Shown here one piece after another: positions 35,041 through 45,999 of a DNA stretch of 64,000 nucleotides. Numbering within the stretch: the stretch's first letter is position 1; every line of letters begins with the position of its first letter. Under the pieces are notes generated by a model. It was not told the DNA's origin, did no database searches, and worked only from the letters and a program-made list of their open reading frames with translations. Source of the stretch: Onthophagus taurus (Eukaryota; Arthropoda; Insecta; Coleoptera; Scarabaeidae); assembly GCF_036711975.1 (NCBI RefSeq), contig NC_091966.1:31689501-31753500 (forward strand), written 5' to 3'. A program made the translations under genes and the position numbers.

Positions 35041-35106
35041 TGTTGAACTGTAGAGGAGGTTTACTTTTGTACCTCTCTCCTGATCGTTTATTGCGTTTCA
35101 AGCCAT
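34974..35106 (-). CDS. Ddr: Ddr exon 1 (5' UTR end and signal peptide; coding 34974-35040)
   Basis: The exon runs from acceptor TTTGTTACAG at 35107 to donor GTAAGTAC below 34974. The main ATG is at 35038-35040 in a good insect context (CAACAATG). It encodes MNIIILTLILLVSVWENA and VDP before the split Ser codon: a clear signal peptide with a polar end. An acceptor on the 5' side means at least one further noncoding 5' exon exists upstream, at higher coordinates; I could not place it. The exon opens with a two-codon upstream frame. Confidence 0.85.
35098..35106 (-). promoter_or_regulatory. Minimal upstream ORF (Met-Ala-stop) in Ddr 5' UTR
   Basis: The first nine bases of the exon after the acceptor are ATG GCT TGA, 57 bases before the main Ddr start and complete in themselves. 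Such very short frames can dampen translation or allow reinitiation. Whether it is used depends on the unknown upstream exon, which supplies the bases before the ATG. Confidence 0.4.
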
Positions 35107-35938
35107 CTGTAACAAATAAGTCAATAAATTATTATTTGTATTTAAATTGTGTAGTTTTATTTTTTAAATTAATTCAAGTTCATGATCGGTATTTTCAACG
35201 TTGGATAGCGTGCAAAAGAAAAATCAATCTACACCCCGGACCGAATTGTGTATGAGATTACAGTCGACCGTATCCGATGTCTGTCTGTTGCTAATCCGAA
35301 ATAATCCGCCCTTATTCTTATAAACCTTAGGGCGAATAAGTAAGGTTTCCTGTGGACGATGCCGCGACGTCACCCTACGTTTTCCCCGAAGTTCATTAAT
35401 ATTAACCGCGTTGGCTTAGGGAAGACGCGCCACACGTCAATAGCTTGAGATACCCGGTCAATAGGATTAGGGTAATGCGAAATAGCGTTTCTTGTGGTTA
35501 AGTCAATTGTTGTGGAGGAACGGTTCGCTTAACTGCACCCTGTTTCCATTAGCATGTTATCCTAAGGGCGAGGAATGTATTACTTGATTTCAAATTCTTT
35601 AAAACAAAGTTAAGAATAAAAAAAAAATATCATTTAAAATTTTAAATTTATAATATAGCAATAATGATTTAAAATTATGCAACATGGTATCTTTTTTATC
35701 AACAGTGCTGCTCTCTACTGGCATTACATATTATCAGTTAATGTTCAACTGATAGTTATGAGAAGTAGTACTGTAGTGATAAACGAAGAAGTTATTAAGG
35801 ATGAGCTCAAATTTATTATCGTTTGCAACGCCAAAATTATACTTGGTGTTGACCATAATTTTAATCGTGGTACTATTTTGGATAGCAAGTCGATTCGGAT
35901 TCATTAACATGAAACCATTAATTGGAAATATTACGAGA
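35107..35938. other. 5' flank or further 5' intron of Ddr with a GC-richer island
   Basis: Because the first visible Ddr exon has an acceptor at its 5' side, this DNA is intronic to Ddr. The stretch 35270-35580 is clearly GC-richer than its flanks and includes GCCGCGACGTCACCC (a CRE-like GACGTCAC core at 35365-35372). No exon could be proved here. Frames at 35677-36048 on either strand have no motif that I recognise. Confidence 0.45.
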
Positions 35939-36337
35939 TTTTTTGCACCATCATTCACCCCGGAAGCCGAAGTGAGTGTAAAACAATAAAAATGGCTACC
36001 TGCTCTTAAAAATATCATCACCAAAGAATTGATTTGTTCTATTCCCATTTAAATAGATTTAAAATATAGGTATATTAAAACATTTTAAACAAAATCACTT
36101 AAAAGGTTATGTTATGACATACATATGTATAATATCTTGTTATATTATTATTATTTTTTGCACCATCATTTACCCCGGAGGCCGAAATAAGTGTAAAACA
36201 ATCAAAATGGCTACCTGCTCTTAAAAATATCATCATCACAGAATTGATGTGTTCTATTCCCATTTTAAATAGATTTAAAATATATATTAAAAACGTTAAA
36301 CAAAATCACTTAAAAGGTTATGTTATGACATATATAA
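35939..36337. repeat. Direct duplication of a ~185-bp unit
   Basis: Copy 1 (35939-36126) and copy 2 (36154-36337) both begin TTTTTTGCACCATCATT. They run through CCCCGGAGGCCGAA-like sequence, ATGGCTACCTGCTCTTAAAA and AATCACTTAAAAGGTTATGT to TTATGTTATGACAT. They differ by scattered substitutions and small indels, so the duplication is not recent. On the plus strand copy 2 is open while copy 1 has stops. No protein family is recognisable. Confidence 0.8.
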
Positions 36338-36889
36338 TCTTTTATGTTTATCTTGTTTTATCACCTTTTCAGCTGTTTACAGACATTTAACATTAAACCA
36401 ATTTTGATCTCTATTCTAATTGTTTTATGAAATACTGTTTAAAGTTGTTTCGATATTGATTTGTTCTTCTGGTTTAACGCAAATTTAAGGTAATTTAAGG
36501 TCATTCTAAGAAGGTTTCTTGACAACGTATTAGATATCTACTTAAATCAACGGTGATCTATGGAGTAGATGGAGACGTTACATATAAAGGAAGAGATTAC
36601 CCAAAATCAGCAACTAAATCAACAAGGAAAGATCTGAGTGGTAATGTGAAGAATTTAAAATATCGTTATGAAGAATTACAATTAGAATTTATATTTCAAT
36701 AATCTCTATTCTGAATTACGAATACAAAAAGTTTCATTTTAAAATTTAGCAGAAGATTGTAGTACTCTAGTTGTAACAAAGCGATCATATCCGATGCTTC
36801 GCATTGATTAAACATTTAAAAAATAAAATTATCACTGCAACGTAAGGACAATAACAAAAATACCCAATAAAAGTTCTTTAAATCAATGA

Positions 36890-38860
36890 ATTTAACTTAT
36901 TTAATCTGCATCAAGTTTTTGAAGTTATCAAATCTCCATTATGCCTTTGACTTGATAAATATGCATTATGCTATCTGGTAAGTTCAAGTCTTATTAAGTT
37001 TGTATCAAATCTTTGAAATCTGCATTAAATCTTCAATATGGTCCAGTATCCAATCTCTATCAGGCGAAGATTAACTCCTCATCAGCTTGCATTAAAACCG
37101 CTATGTATAAAGTTTTACAATTCTCATTAATTTCTCATTTAAATAATTAAATCTAGAAACGGTAAAACCATGTTTTCCAAATATCACATAAATCATGAAA
37201 ATATTCAATACGTTTTGGAAAGATGCAGCATATCGTTCTCATATTTCCCTCATGTCAAATTTGTACAGAATCAACTTTCTATTACATCTGCATCAAATTT
37301 ACATCTATGAGTGCATAAAATATGTTTCAAGATTGTATAAAATTCATGTATACTGCTTTAAATCTCCATCCTACATCTAGATTAACTCGTATAAAGACTA
37401 TATCATCCAAGCATCAAGTCCTCAGCGCGTTCCTAAAGCGCATCAAATCTCCTTACAGCCTTCATTAAATCTACAAGTTTTTCAATTTTGCATCATAACT
37501 CCATTATACCTCTGACTGAGTAGAAACATCATACCTTGCTACAACCTTCTTTAAATGTTTATTACCGTTTCATCATAGCTCCGCCACGTCTGCACCAAGA
37601 CAATTTTGTATAAAGTTCAATTCATCTCTGCGTCATGCCTTCATATTTTTCTGTTAAGTCAAGTCTATATAGAATCAAGGATTCATCAAACCTATATCAA
37701 TATTCCATCATATCTCCCGGGTGTATAACAGAACTGCATCTAAGAGTGTATCATGATGTCATCAAAACCGCATCAAGTTTCCATACAGCCTTCATTAATT
37801 GTACATTAAGCTTTTGAAATCAGCATCATAATATCTCTATTATATCTATGACTGAATACGTACATTATGCTTTGATGAAGCCTACTTTAAATGTCTATTA
37901 TGCTTTTATCAAGATTTCACCACATCTGCATCTAAACAATTCCGTATAACTCAACAAATCTTCTCTGCGTCAATTCTTCATATTTTTCCTGTAAGTCTGC
38001 ATAGTATTAAAACTCCATCAAGATTATATTAACGCTTCATTATGTCTTTATCGGGTTTGCATCAAAACTTCATCCAGAAGTGTATTATAGCCTTCAAAAC
38101 CGCATAAAAACGTCACACTCTCTTCATTAAGCTGCATCAAGTTTTTGAAGTCAGCATCAAATCTCCAGTACACCACTGACTCAATAGATACATTATGACT
38201 CAATCAAGTTTAATTTAAATTCAAACTACTCTGGTTAATGTCCACATCATTTCTTCATCAAGTCTTAACCATGTTTTTATTATGTCTGATCTGTTAAAAG
38301 TCAAGAACCCGTTAAATTTGCATCAAAACTGTATGTTATTCCTATTGGGTATGCATCAAACCTACATATAGCTCTATATCAACATTCCTTCAAAATCTCT
38401 ATCACTCCTTATTTAATCTGTGTCTAGTTTTTGGTGTCTGCTTCAAATCTCCAGTATGCGTCAGACTGGATACATGCATTATGACTTGATCAAATTTACT
38501 TTAAGTTTCCATCACGCATCCGTCAAGTCTTTATCCAATTTGCATTCAAATGGAGTTGTTTGATGCTGATGTTCATGTCTTCCCTTCATCAAGTCTTTAC
38601 AATGTATCTATTATGTCAGATCTGTATAAAGTCAAGAATCCATTAAATCTGCGTCTAGTCTTCATCACGAGTGAATTGATGTGTATCAGGACTCTTTAAT
38701 ATCCAATTATTAATGTTATTTAATCTGTATCAAGTTTTTGAAGTTATTAAATTAAGCTTTTCATTTGATAGATATGCATTATCTTCGATCAAGTCTACTT
38801 GATATCTCTCTTTTCTGTTTTTATCATGTTTCTGACACAACAAGTGTGTGTAGAGTAATA
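36890..38860. repeat. Degenerate tandem repeat array, ~285-335 bp period
   Basis: A block resembling 'TTTTTGAAGTCAGCATCAAATCTCC ... CTGACT..ATACATTATG' recurs with its CATTATG-like anchor at 36964, 37527, 37863, 38192, 38477 and 38777. The first gap is about twice the unit, so one copy there is too decayed to see. Within units, the words CATCAAA, TCATTAAAT and TCTGCATC recur constantly. No coding function is evident. Confidence 0.65.
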
Positions 38861-38879
38861 ATACGAACATTAATACAGT

Positions 38880-39180
38880 GATTTGGCATACGTGTGCACG
38901 CCATTACTTTTGTTTTATTTATGTTTACTTTAAATCCTAGAGTATCTCATCCTTAGTCACGCCATTCAAAATTCGTTCCAATCTCTCTGCACTGCTCACA
39001 ATAATGGCTGTGTCGTCTGCGTATCTTAACTTGTTTACATATTCTCCGCTGACTTTGATTTCTTGAGGGCATTTTGAAACATTTTTTCAGAGTATATATT
39101 GAATAATAATGTCTGTTATCACTACAGCCTGGGTATTGATGCTCTCACCACTATATAAACGTATTAGGTCAACTGACTGA
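38880..39180 (-). mobile_element. Non-LTR retrotransposon RT fragment (YADD box)
   Basis: Minus-strand reading gives LLFNIYSEKMFQNAL, then after a gap IKVSGEYVNKLRYADDTAII and VSSAERLERILNGVTKDE. YADD is the reverse-transcriptase catalytic box and 'LLFNIYSE' the block before it. The two pieces are in different frames. It is flanked on the left by the ~300-bp repeat array. Confidence 0.75.
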
Positions 39181-39189
39181 TAACAATTC

Positions 39190-40900
39190 TACCAGATGTC
39201 AGAATGACGCAATTTTGCACATTCCAAAAAAACAATTTTTTACATAGAGTAATGATTACACATAATGAGAGGAAGAGTTACAGAAATAACGGAGGTACAT
39301 GTCATATCAAACGACGAAAACAGAAAAATGATAGAATACATAAAAAAATTGCTACCCATGTCAACTATGTAAAATATATAACGTTATTATACCTATATTA
39401 TCATTTAAATGATAAAATGTTATAATTCTGACGTGATGATATATGTTTCTTTTTAAAATTTTAGTTTTATAATCCTATTAATTGAATGATGTTCTTTGTA
39501 TTTTAGAATCTAGTTCATAATGACTGACATCCAGAGTTACCAACGAAGTATATTAGAAGACTTTGGCAAAACACGACTGATATCGATTACCATGATCGCA
39601 ATGGAAATATGTCAAAAGGCTAATGAACAAACTCAAAATTCGAAGCAACTCAGCTTATAATTTTGCTCATATTTATTTTGAATTAATTTATTTTAATATT
39701 ATGAATATAGGGAATTAGGAAAACCAAGCAGTGCATTTTGTATACTATTAGTAGTTTGCAGCTAGCAAAATGTATACACTCTTTGCATCTGTTCCTTTTT
39801 TTACTATAAATTTTCTGTTTGGTTTCTTAAAATATTTGTTTAATTAAATTTGAGTACTAGTATTATGTAAGTATTGTTGTTTGTAGTTAGATTTAGTATT
39901 AGTTCTACTTGCATTATTGTTACTCTTTTATCTCAAACCGCGTTTTTAGGTACCACTTTTTGCATAATCACAAACAGGGTTTGAGGCTCTATTTACCGTG
40001 AATCTTATATGCGTTTCAAAGCAATCAATAATAGTCATTGTAGATAGTGTAATTGAACGCCTAAACTTAGTAAATGGAGTATGTATTAAAACAGTAATGG
40101 GTAGCTCTCAATCGAATGTAAATTTCGTCAATTAAATTATGTTAAGCTTCAGGAAGAGAAGAGCTTAAATATCTATTGTTTCCAAGAGGATAATTTAGAA
40201 ACAGCGCAATAATATAATATGTTGAGTTTCTTATACTAGACTAATTGATATTTCAGCAAATCTCAAAAATCTGTAGTTATTACATTTAAAACCTCCTTTG
40301 TAGTGATGTATGTATCATTTGTTTATTTGGTTTAACTTTAACAATGAATAACGAACAAAATAATAAACAATTTTTTAATGAAAGTTTGAAATATATAATT
40401 TTTATATTTCAACACGACTTTTCTTATACACGCAATAACAATAATTTTTGGTATTTAAGAACCTGCATGTTATTTCCCATACAGTTTTACTTAACTTATT
40501 ACTTTGTAGTTTACATTATCACATTTTTAATATGAAAAGTTTTATTTCGCTGTGTCCAACGCACAAGCGTACATTGAGTATGGCTGCCTTAATTTGCCTC
40601 GTGTTCATGGATGTATACAAACGATATGGTAAGATCAAAGCGATACAATTAGAATGTTTGTCAACAAATGTTTACACTATGCTAGTAATGTTGTAGCAGT
40701 ATAACAAACTAAAATGGCGCCAAATAAGCTGATGTGCAAATACAATTAATTAAATTAGAAGCTGTTCTACAGTTCTTAGCTACTAACGAAAGCTATTCCA
40801 TTTCTTTCTTTCTTCTACGTAATTACAAAGTGTTAATGAAGGTTAACCCAAGGTTTCATGTTACATCTAAAAGAAAGTATGTTATATGTTGCTGATGCGA
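39190..40900. other. AT-rich DNA, no recognisable gene
   Basis: A small open frame of 47 codons begins at 39522 (MTDIQSYQRSILEDFGKTRL) but matches nothing that I recognise and has no supporting context. The remaining sequence is AT-rich with stops in all frames. Confidence 0.45.
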
Positions 40901-40939
40901 ATCTAACACTGTAAAGTGAAATCGTTATGGAAGTCTAAG

Positions 40940-41490
40940 TTTGATTTTCAGCATGCTGATGTATTTGTTGACAAAGTTGACAAGCTTGCAAGTGAGACAT
41001 CACTAAGGAGAAGGCAGAGCTGAAACAAATACATGAATTGATGTGGCAATACTAAAGTTGCTTCCTGGTTAGTAAGGGGGAAGTAGACGAACAAATATTA
41101 TGTGCCATAAAATTGTGATCGGATAATCAAGACTAATTCGGTAGCAATTTAGATCGCAGGGACCACAGAAATCTCCTTTGGCGGAGGGGGAAGAAGACAA
41201 AAGAATTATTTACAACATGAATAAGAAGTATCATCAAACAATCTAGTGGTTTATGGGTGTTGGAACCAGGTGTTTTGGAATTAAACATGATGGGTCAAAC
41301 ATGGATTAAATATGATGGGCAACTCACGGTTATGCTTATTGGATTATGCAACTTTGTGGCTTGCAACCTTTGAGCGATTAATCAAAACCTTCCTAAGAAG
41401 CTTTACCTGGAAGTTTTGTCTAGTATATTTAGATGACGTAATCATGATCAGTCCTTTCATATCCTTTCGTGAGCATTTGAGATGATAAAG
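40940..41490 (+). mobile_element. Ty3/gypsy-type LTR retroelement RT scrap
   Basis: Plus-strand pieces IIKQSSGLWVLEPG, IGLCNFVACN and TFLRSFTWKFCLVYLDDVIM with FISFREHLR correspond to the gypsy reverse-transcriptase blocks 'S.W..P.VLV', 'FGL.NAP.TF' and 'LVYLDDV...S....EHL'. YLDD is the catalytic box. The pieces are separated by frame changes; no LTRs were found nearby. It is an old, very short genomic relic. Confidence 0.6.
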
Positions 41491-42269
41491 TCTAAAATAA
41501 CTTACTGTAGAACAATTTTATTTGCAATAATTATTTTATATACTTACTACATCTTACCTCTGCACTAAGTTTTTTGCATTACTAAACAAAAAGGAGGAAG
41601 ATGAAGAAGACGCAAGGTATCAACTTAGAACATTAAACTTAAACCTTAAAATATGTCTATAGCAAGCAAAAGATTTAGTTTTATACCGACGACCTGAAGA
41701 CGGAGAAAATTCAAAATCAGGGAAGTTCTTACTAAGAATTTATTATTTTCGTAACCGAAAGGAAAGCCAGTCATCATGTTAATAGCATTTATGTATTTTA
41801 TATATAATATAAAATTAATGTATTTGTTGAAACACTACACCCAAGAAACGAACTGATCAATGAACTCTTTTTAAACACTCCAGCACACTCGAAATGAGCG
41901 GGGTTCATTGATGTTTTTTCGACATTTAATAACATAAATATGAAACTGTAATTTCATATTTTCTGACTGCCTAAATATGTCATTAGCCATGTTATATTGG
42001 GCATTGAATTTGTCCCATTCAAGTTAAATGCCATTAAATTAATTCTATACCTGAACTCAAATAAAGGTTTTGGCGCTTTTGAATTTTTAGGATAAATTCG
42101 ACTACCAATAAAGAATTTTCAGTAAATTGATGGTAACATACAGCACGCTTGGAAAACTTGTACAGGGTTGCGTAATGCATATTAACGATTTTTTTAAACC
42201 CACTTTTTGAATATCAGTGAAGTGGAGGAGAGAATCAATGGTTTAATTATTCGTATTCAATGTCGTTTA

Positions 42270-42840
42270 GTAGCCATGGAGGTAACCATACGTGGCCAGT
42301 GAATCAACGTAGCTTTTGTATCGGAGTGTGTTATAGAAGTGCAATTATCGTTGCACTTCAATAACAGTGCAACACAATTTTGTTGGAGATACAAGGTTTC
42401 GTAATCATGGAAGTGTACGGAATGAATATGTTGGTTCTGTAAAAACTGTGGGTAACAAGAGAACGTAGAATGAGCACGAGAAGCAGTAGCAAGAATAATG
42501 TTTTAAATAATTTAGTAATGTATGATGAGACGCATTTCCATTTGTGAGAATATGTGAATAAACAAAATATGCGGTACTAGGCTACCGAGCAACTGAAACA
42601 AATTCACGATCAACCTCTTTATTATGCGAAAGTTACCGTATGATGAGGTATGGCTACATTCGAAAAGCTACTTTTCCGAAATAAATAACCGAAATATAAT
42701 GTTTTACCTGCTGATATGCGACGACTGAGGGTAGAAAATAATGACTTATGGTTGAAGAACGTTGAGGCAAATTTTGCATGGCTGCTCTAACAAACATGCT
42801 TCTCAAGAAATCTGATTTTTAGTAATTACTTCAACTATGT
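42270..42840 (+). mobile_element. Mariner-type transposase fragment C
   Basis: Plus-strand reading gives a GFRNHGSVRNEYVGSVKTVG piece (end of the DNA-binding half) and then VMYDETHFHL, a stop, and EYVNKQNMRYXATEQLKQ-like sequence, followed by IHDQPLYYAKVTV. DE.HFHL..YVNKQN.R.W and PL...KVTVWCG are typical of Tc1/mariner-class transposases of insects. At 42336-42359 a 9-bp hairpin (GAAGTGCAA with its complement) has arisen within it. The reading frame is broken in several places. Confidence 0.65.
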
Positions 42841-43529
42841 TTAGATACATGTGTTGGCCAAAATCATCGGTAATCTAAGTTAACATATGAGTGATTAATC
42901 TTTGTTTCAAATCACTTTTAATAATTCCTTGAAGGGCAACACTTTTTATAACACCAAGGTCATTAATATTTGTTTCCTGCCACACGCCATGTGCTATTTG
43001 GTCACATGCATTGTAGACTAAAGCCTCTATTCTCTCGTTTTTTGTATATTTACATTGTTTCAACACATTTTTTTAGCCTCGTGTGAATACTGATATGTAG
43101 CTTTGAGCAAAATAGTGAATCATGAAATGTACACAATCATATAAAACACCTTTGGAATAACATTCCATTTAACATTCCAAAAAATTGTTTTGTGCAACTT
43201 TTACACTTTTCTTGTTTTTTGATTTTGTAAAATTTCTTAAATAGCTATTATTGCTCATCAAATGGTTAGCAATCTACTAAAAATTTTACTAGTAATAAAC
43301 CACCGGTTAAGTTATTATTTGTCAAAAAATGTCATTATGTACTAAAACGTTATCAAAAAAAGCAAATTATATTTATTTAATAAAACTGTCTAAATTTTAA
43401 TTCCTCTCTAAAGAAAACGTACATTATTCCTTTATTTTCCATTTTGTTACAAAAAAGAAAATCTATTCAAACTAATTAAATTGCATTTACAAAATTATAA
43501 ATTTTGCGCCATCAAGTTCACACCCCTTG

Positions 43530-44040
43530 ATTACATTCTTATCTAAGAAGATACGACGTAGTGGTATACGAAGATTCTCGGGGCGGTCTCATTAAAATCC
43601 CATCAGAAAACGAGGCGACTCGTCGCGATACGACTCCACTGTAACAAGAAAAGAAACCAACGACGACGACGAGACACAAATTTACGAAACGGCCGAACAC
43701 AGTGCGCGATATGGTCCATTTGCCAGGCGAGACTTTTCGCCTGGTGGAAAATTTTGAGAGATCCAAGCGAACGACCATTACACGGCCGTCGCAGGACATA
43801 TCTTGAGCCAGCCAAATGGCAGGAAACGCAGTTATAAGGGCCAATATCACCCGAAAGTCAATAACGGTCAGTTTACACGTCTCAATATAAGGGCCCACTC
43901 GGGTCCGAAGACGTAATGAATAGTATCGATCCGCATGGGTAGTTGAAACCCTTACTTCGGACGACTATTAGGGAGTTCTGAAACCTTCGATGTCATTTCA
44001 GATTCGGTCACATGGAAGTGAATTGAGCGAACCACAAATG
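43530..44040. other. GC-richer island 1 with perfect hairpin
   Basis: A CpG-containing stretch in an otherwise AT-rich region. At 43723-43744 CCAGGCGA and TCGCCTGG form a perfect 8-bp inverted repeat around GACTTT. Open frames on the minus strand (to 119 codons) carry no recognisable motif and look like by-products of lower stop-codon density. I read it as candidate regulatory DNA. Confidence 0.4.
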
Positions 44041-44919
44041 ATGTAATTAACTTTGAAATTTTCAACTCAATAAATACATAATTTAAAATTTTGAATATAT
44101 AATTCTTTAAAGTTGATTTACGCAGAAATCCTTTTTGTCATTTAGACAACAAATAAAATTTTTAATGCAGTAAATTTCTTTGGATCAATAATAATAAACA
44201 ACGCGATTCAAGTCTATATATGGCTAGTATTCTTAGGTTGAATTATTTTATGAGCCAGTGTGGGATAAAGATGAAATATACGAGCATGAAAAATACACAC
44301 TTTGTGAACTAGTACTCGAGGTGCCATCTCGTAAATAGAACCCTTCACTTTATATTATGTATCGTTCCAAACACGTACAGCTGCATCCACTAAAAGTTTT
44401 CTCTCTATCATTTTCTGTGTTTTGCTTGTATTTTTGACTTAAAATTATAGCCATACAAATTTTTTTTTAATGTATTAACTAACAGTCCCATTTCTTGAGT
44501 CGTTCTGTTTCGATGTAAGTATAGGGTATGTAAACGTTTTGCATTCTGGCCAAAGTTTATAGTGTAGAAAATTGAATTTTTCAATTTGTACACTACGTGC
44601 CCTGGGCCGATAATAGATGACGCGTCGGTCGACGCTATAAAATAAGAGGGTGAAAATCGACTTTATAGAAAATGGAATGGCGAAATAGCGACCGTAAAAC
44701 GAGAATGCTTGGGGAATAATGAGGTGTGTGTGCATGGGTAAACGGTTTGGAGTAAATATTGTACCAATCATGTTTTATGGTCCCTTTAAAAATTTGTTTT
44801 GTCACTTAACAATTTATAAATTAAAAAAACGATTCTTGTCTATAAATTTGAATTGAATTCGTTGTTATGTAGCTGCAGCTGTCTGATGAGACTAACTCTC
44901 AAAGACGCCATCGGAATAT

Positions 44920-45980
44920 TCATCAAATCGTACAGACACCGAAAGGAAACAATGGCAGAGTAATTTCTTTGATAATGCCGAACGGGGTTGATTATTCTGG
45001 CGGCGCACGTGTGTCGCCACTCACTCAGACTGCGATCGATAAGTTTGCATGCAAAAATGCCATTACCGCTCTTGGGATGGTCGATACGACCAACTGGGGG
45101 TTCCGTCATCATGTTTATACCTTGTAATATCGATTTGTTTTTTAATCCTTCCCGTAGGGCCCAGACCAAACAAAAAAGATTAAATTTACTTTAAAACAAT
45201 GTATCGGAACACCATTTTAGTATCAGTTTCTTGTACGGTGTCTACGTGATAGACGTGTAAAGCCATCTAGACGCCAATCGATATACCAAGACCGTGTCCG
45301 TATATCGTCATGCATATTTATCAAACGCGGTAAATTCAATATGTGTCCCTTGCAGCACCAATACGATTATGTGATCTGAATAGCGTGCTCTGCTGAGGCC
45401 ATCAATATGACTTATGGAACTGTCGCTAAGGAGATATGTATATTTTGAACGATCGATCCAACTTGAACATAAAAGACCTAAAGTAAAGAGAATAAACTTT
45501 TCGAGTTAACCCAACCTAACCAATTAAGATCATCGATGTGTACAAAAGAGATAAGACAACAGACAGGTGAGGAAGAAAACAACCAAGATGAGAAGAAAAC
45601 TTTGAGAAGAGCACATTAAATTATTTTCAATAAGTAGTTATCGAGTTAAGGGTTTTTAGCGCGTGAAAGTTGGTAACACGGGGTGACGAACCCACTCAAA
45701 GGGGGACGCCAACTTCTTTAACGCCTCGGCTTTTACAAACTACGGTCGAGAAAAGTTTCAGCCGAAGGAGTTCCCCACAGGTACGGTCAGAGCGGTCGCA
45801 AATTTATGAGTCAACTTTTCCCATAACACCTCTAGGACTTTTGTATGAATAGTTATTGGCGCGTGGACGTGAAATATGAACACATCCGCGCATGTAATGT
45901 GAGAGGAAAAGGCTTGGGGGGAAGTCAGCCTTTCCCTACTGAATCGCTAATTACCTGCGTGAGTTGCTACACGCAATTTT
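44920..45980. other. GC-richer islands 2 and 3
   Basis: Two patches (about 44920-45430 and 45640-45980) with CpG dinucleotides and several plausible factor-binding words: GCGCACGTGTGTC with a CACGTG E-box near 45004-45016, and GCTAATTACC (homeodomain-type TAATTA) near 45947-45956. No coding signature. They are separated by ordinary AT-rich DNA. Confidence 0.4.
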
Positions 45981-45999
45981 AATAAATGTTGCACGTCTA

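Noticed and set aside
42875..43066. 63-codon minus-strand frame with transposase-like ACDQIAHGVWQET
   Set aside because: Possibly a mariner C-terminal end in reverse orientation, but the resemblance is too slight to call.
43539..43898. 119-codon open frame on the minus strand
   Set aside because: It lies in a GC-richer island where stop codons are rarer; it shows no domain motif, signal peptide or splice context, and overlaps a second frame of similar quality.
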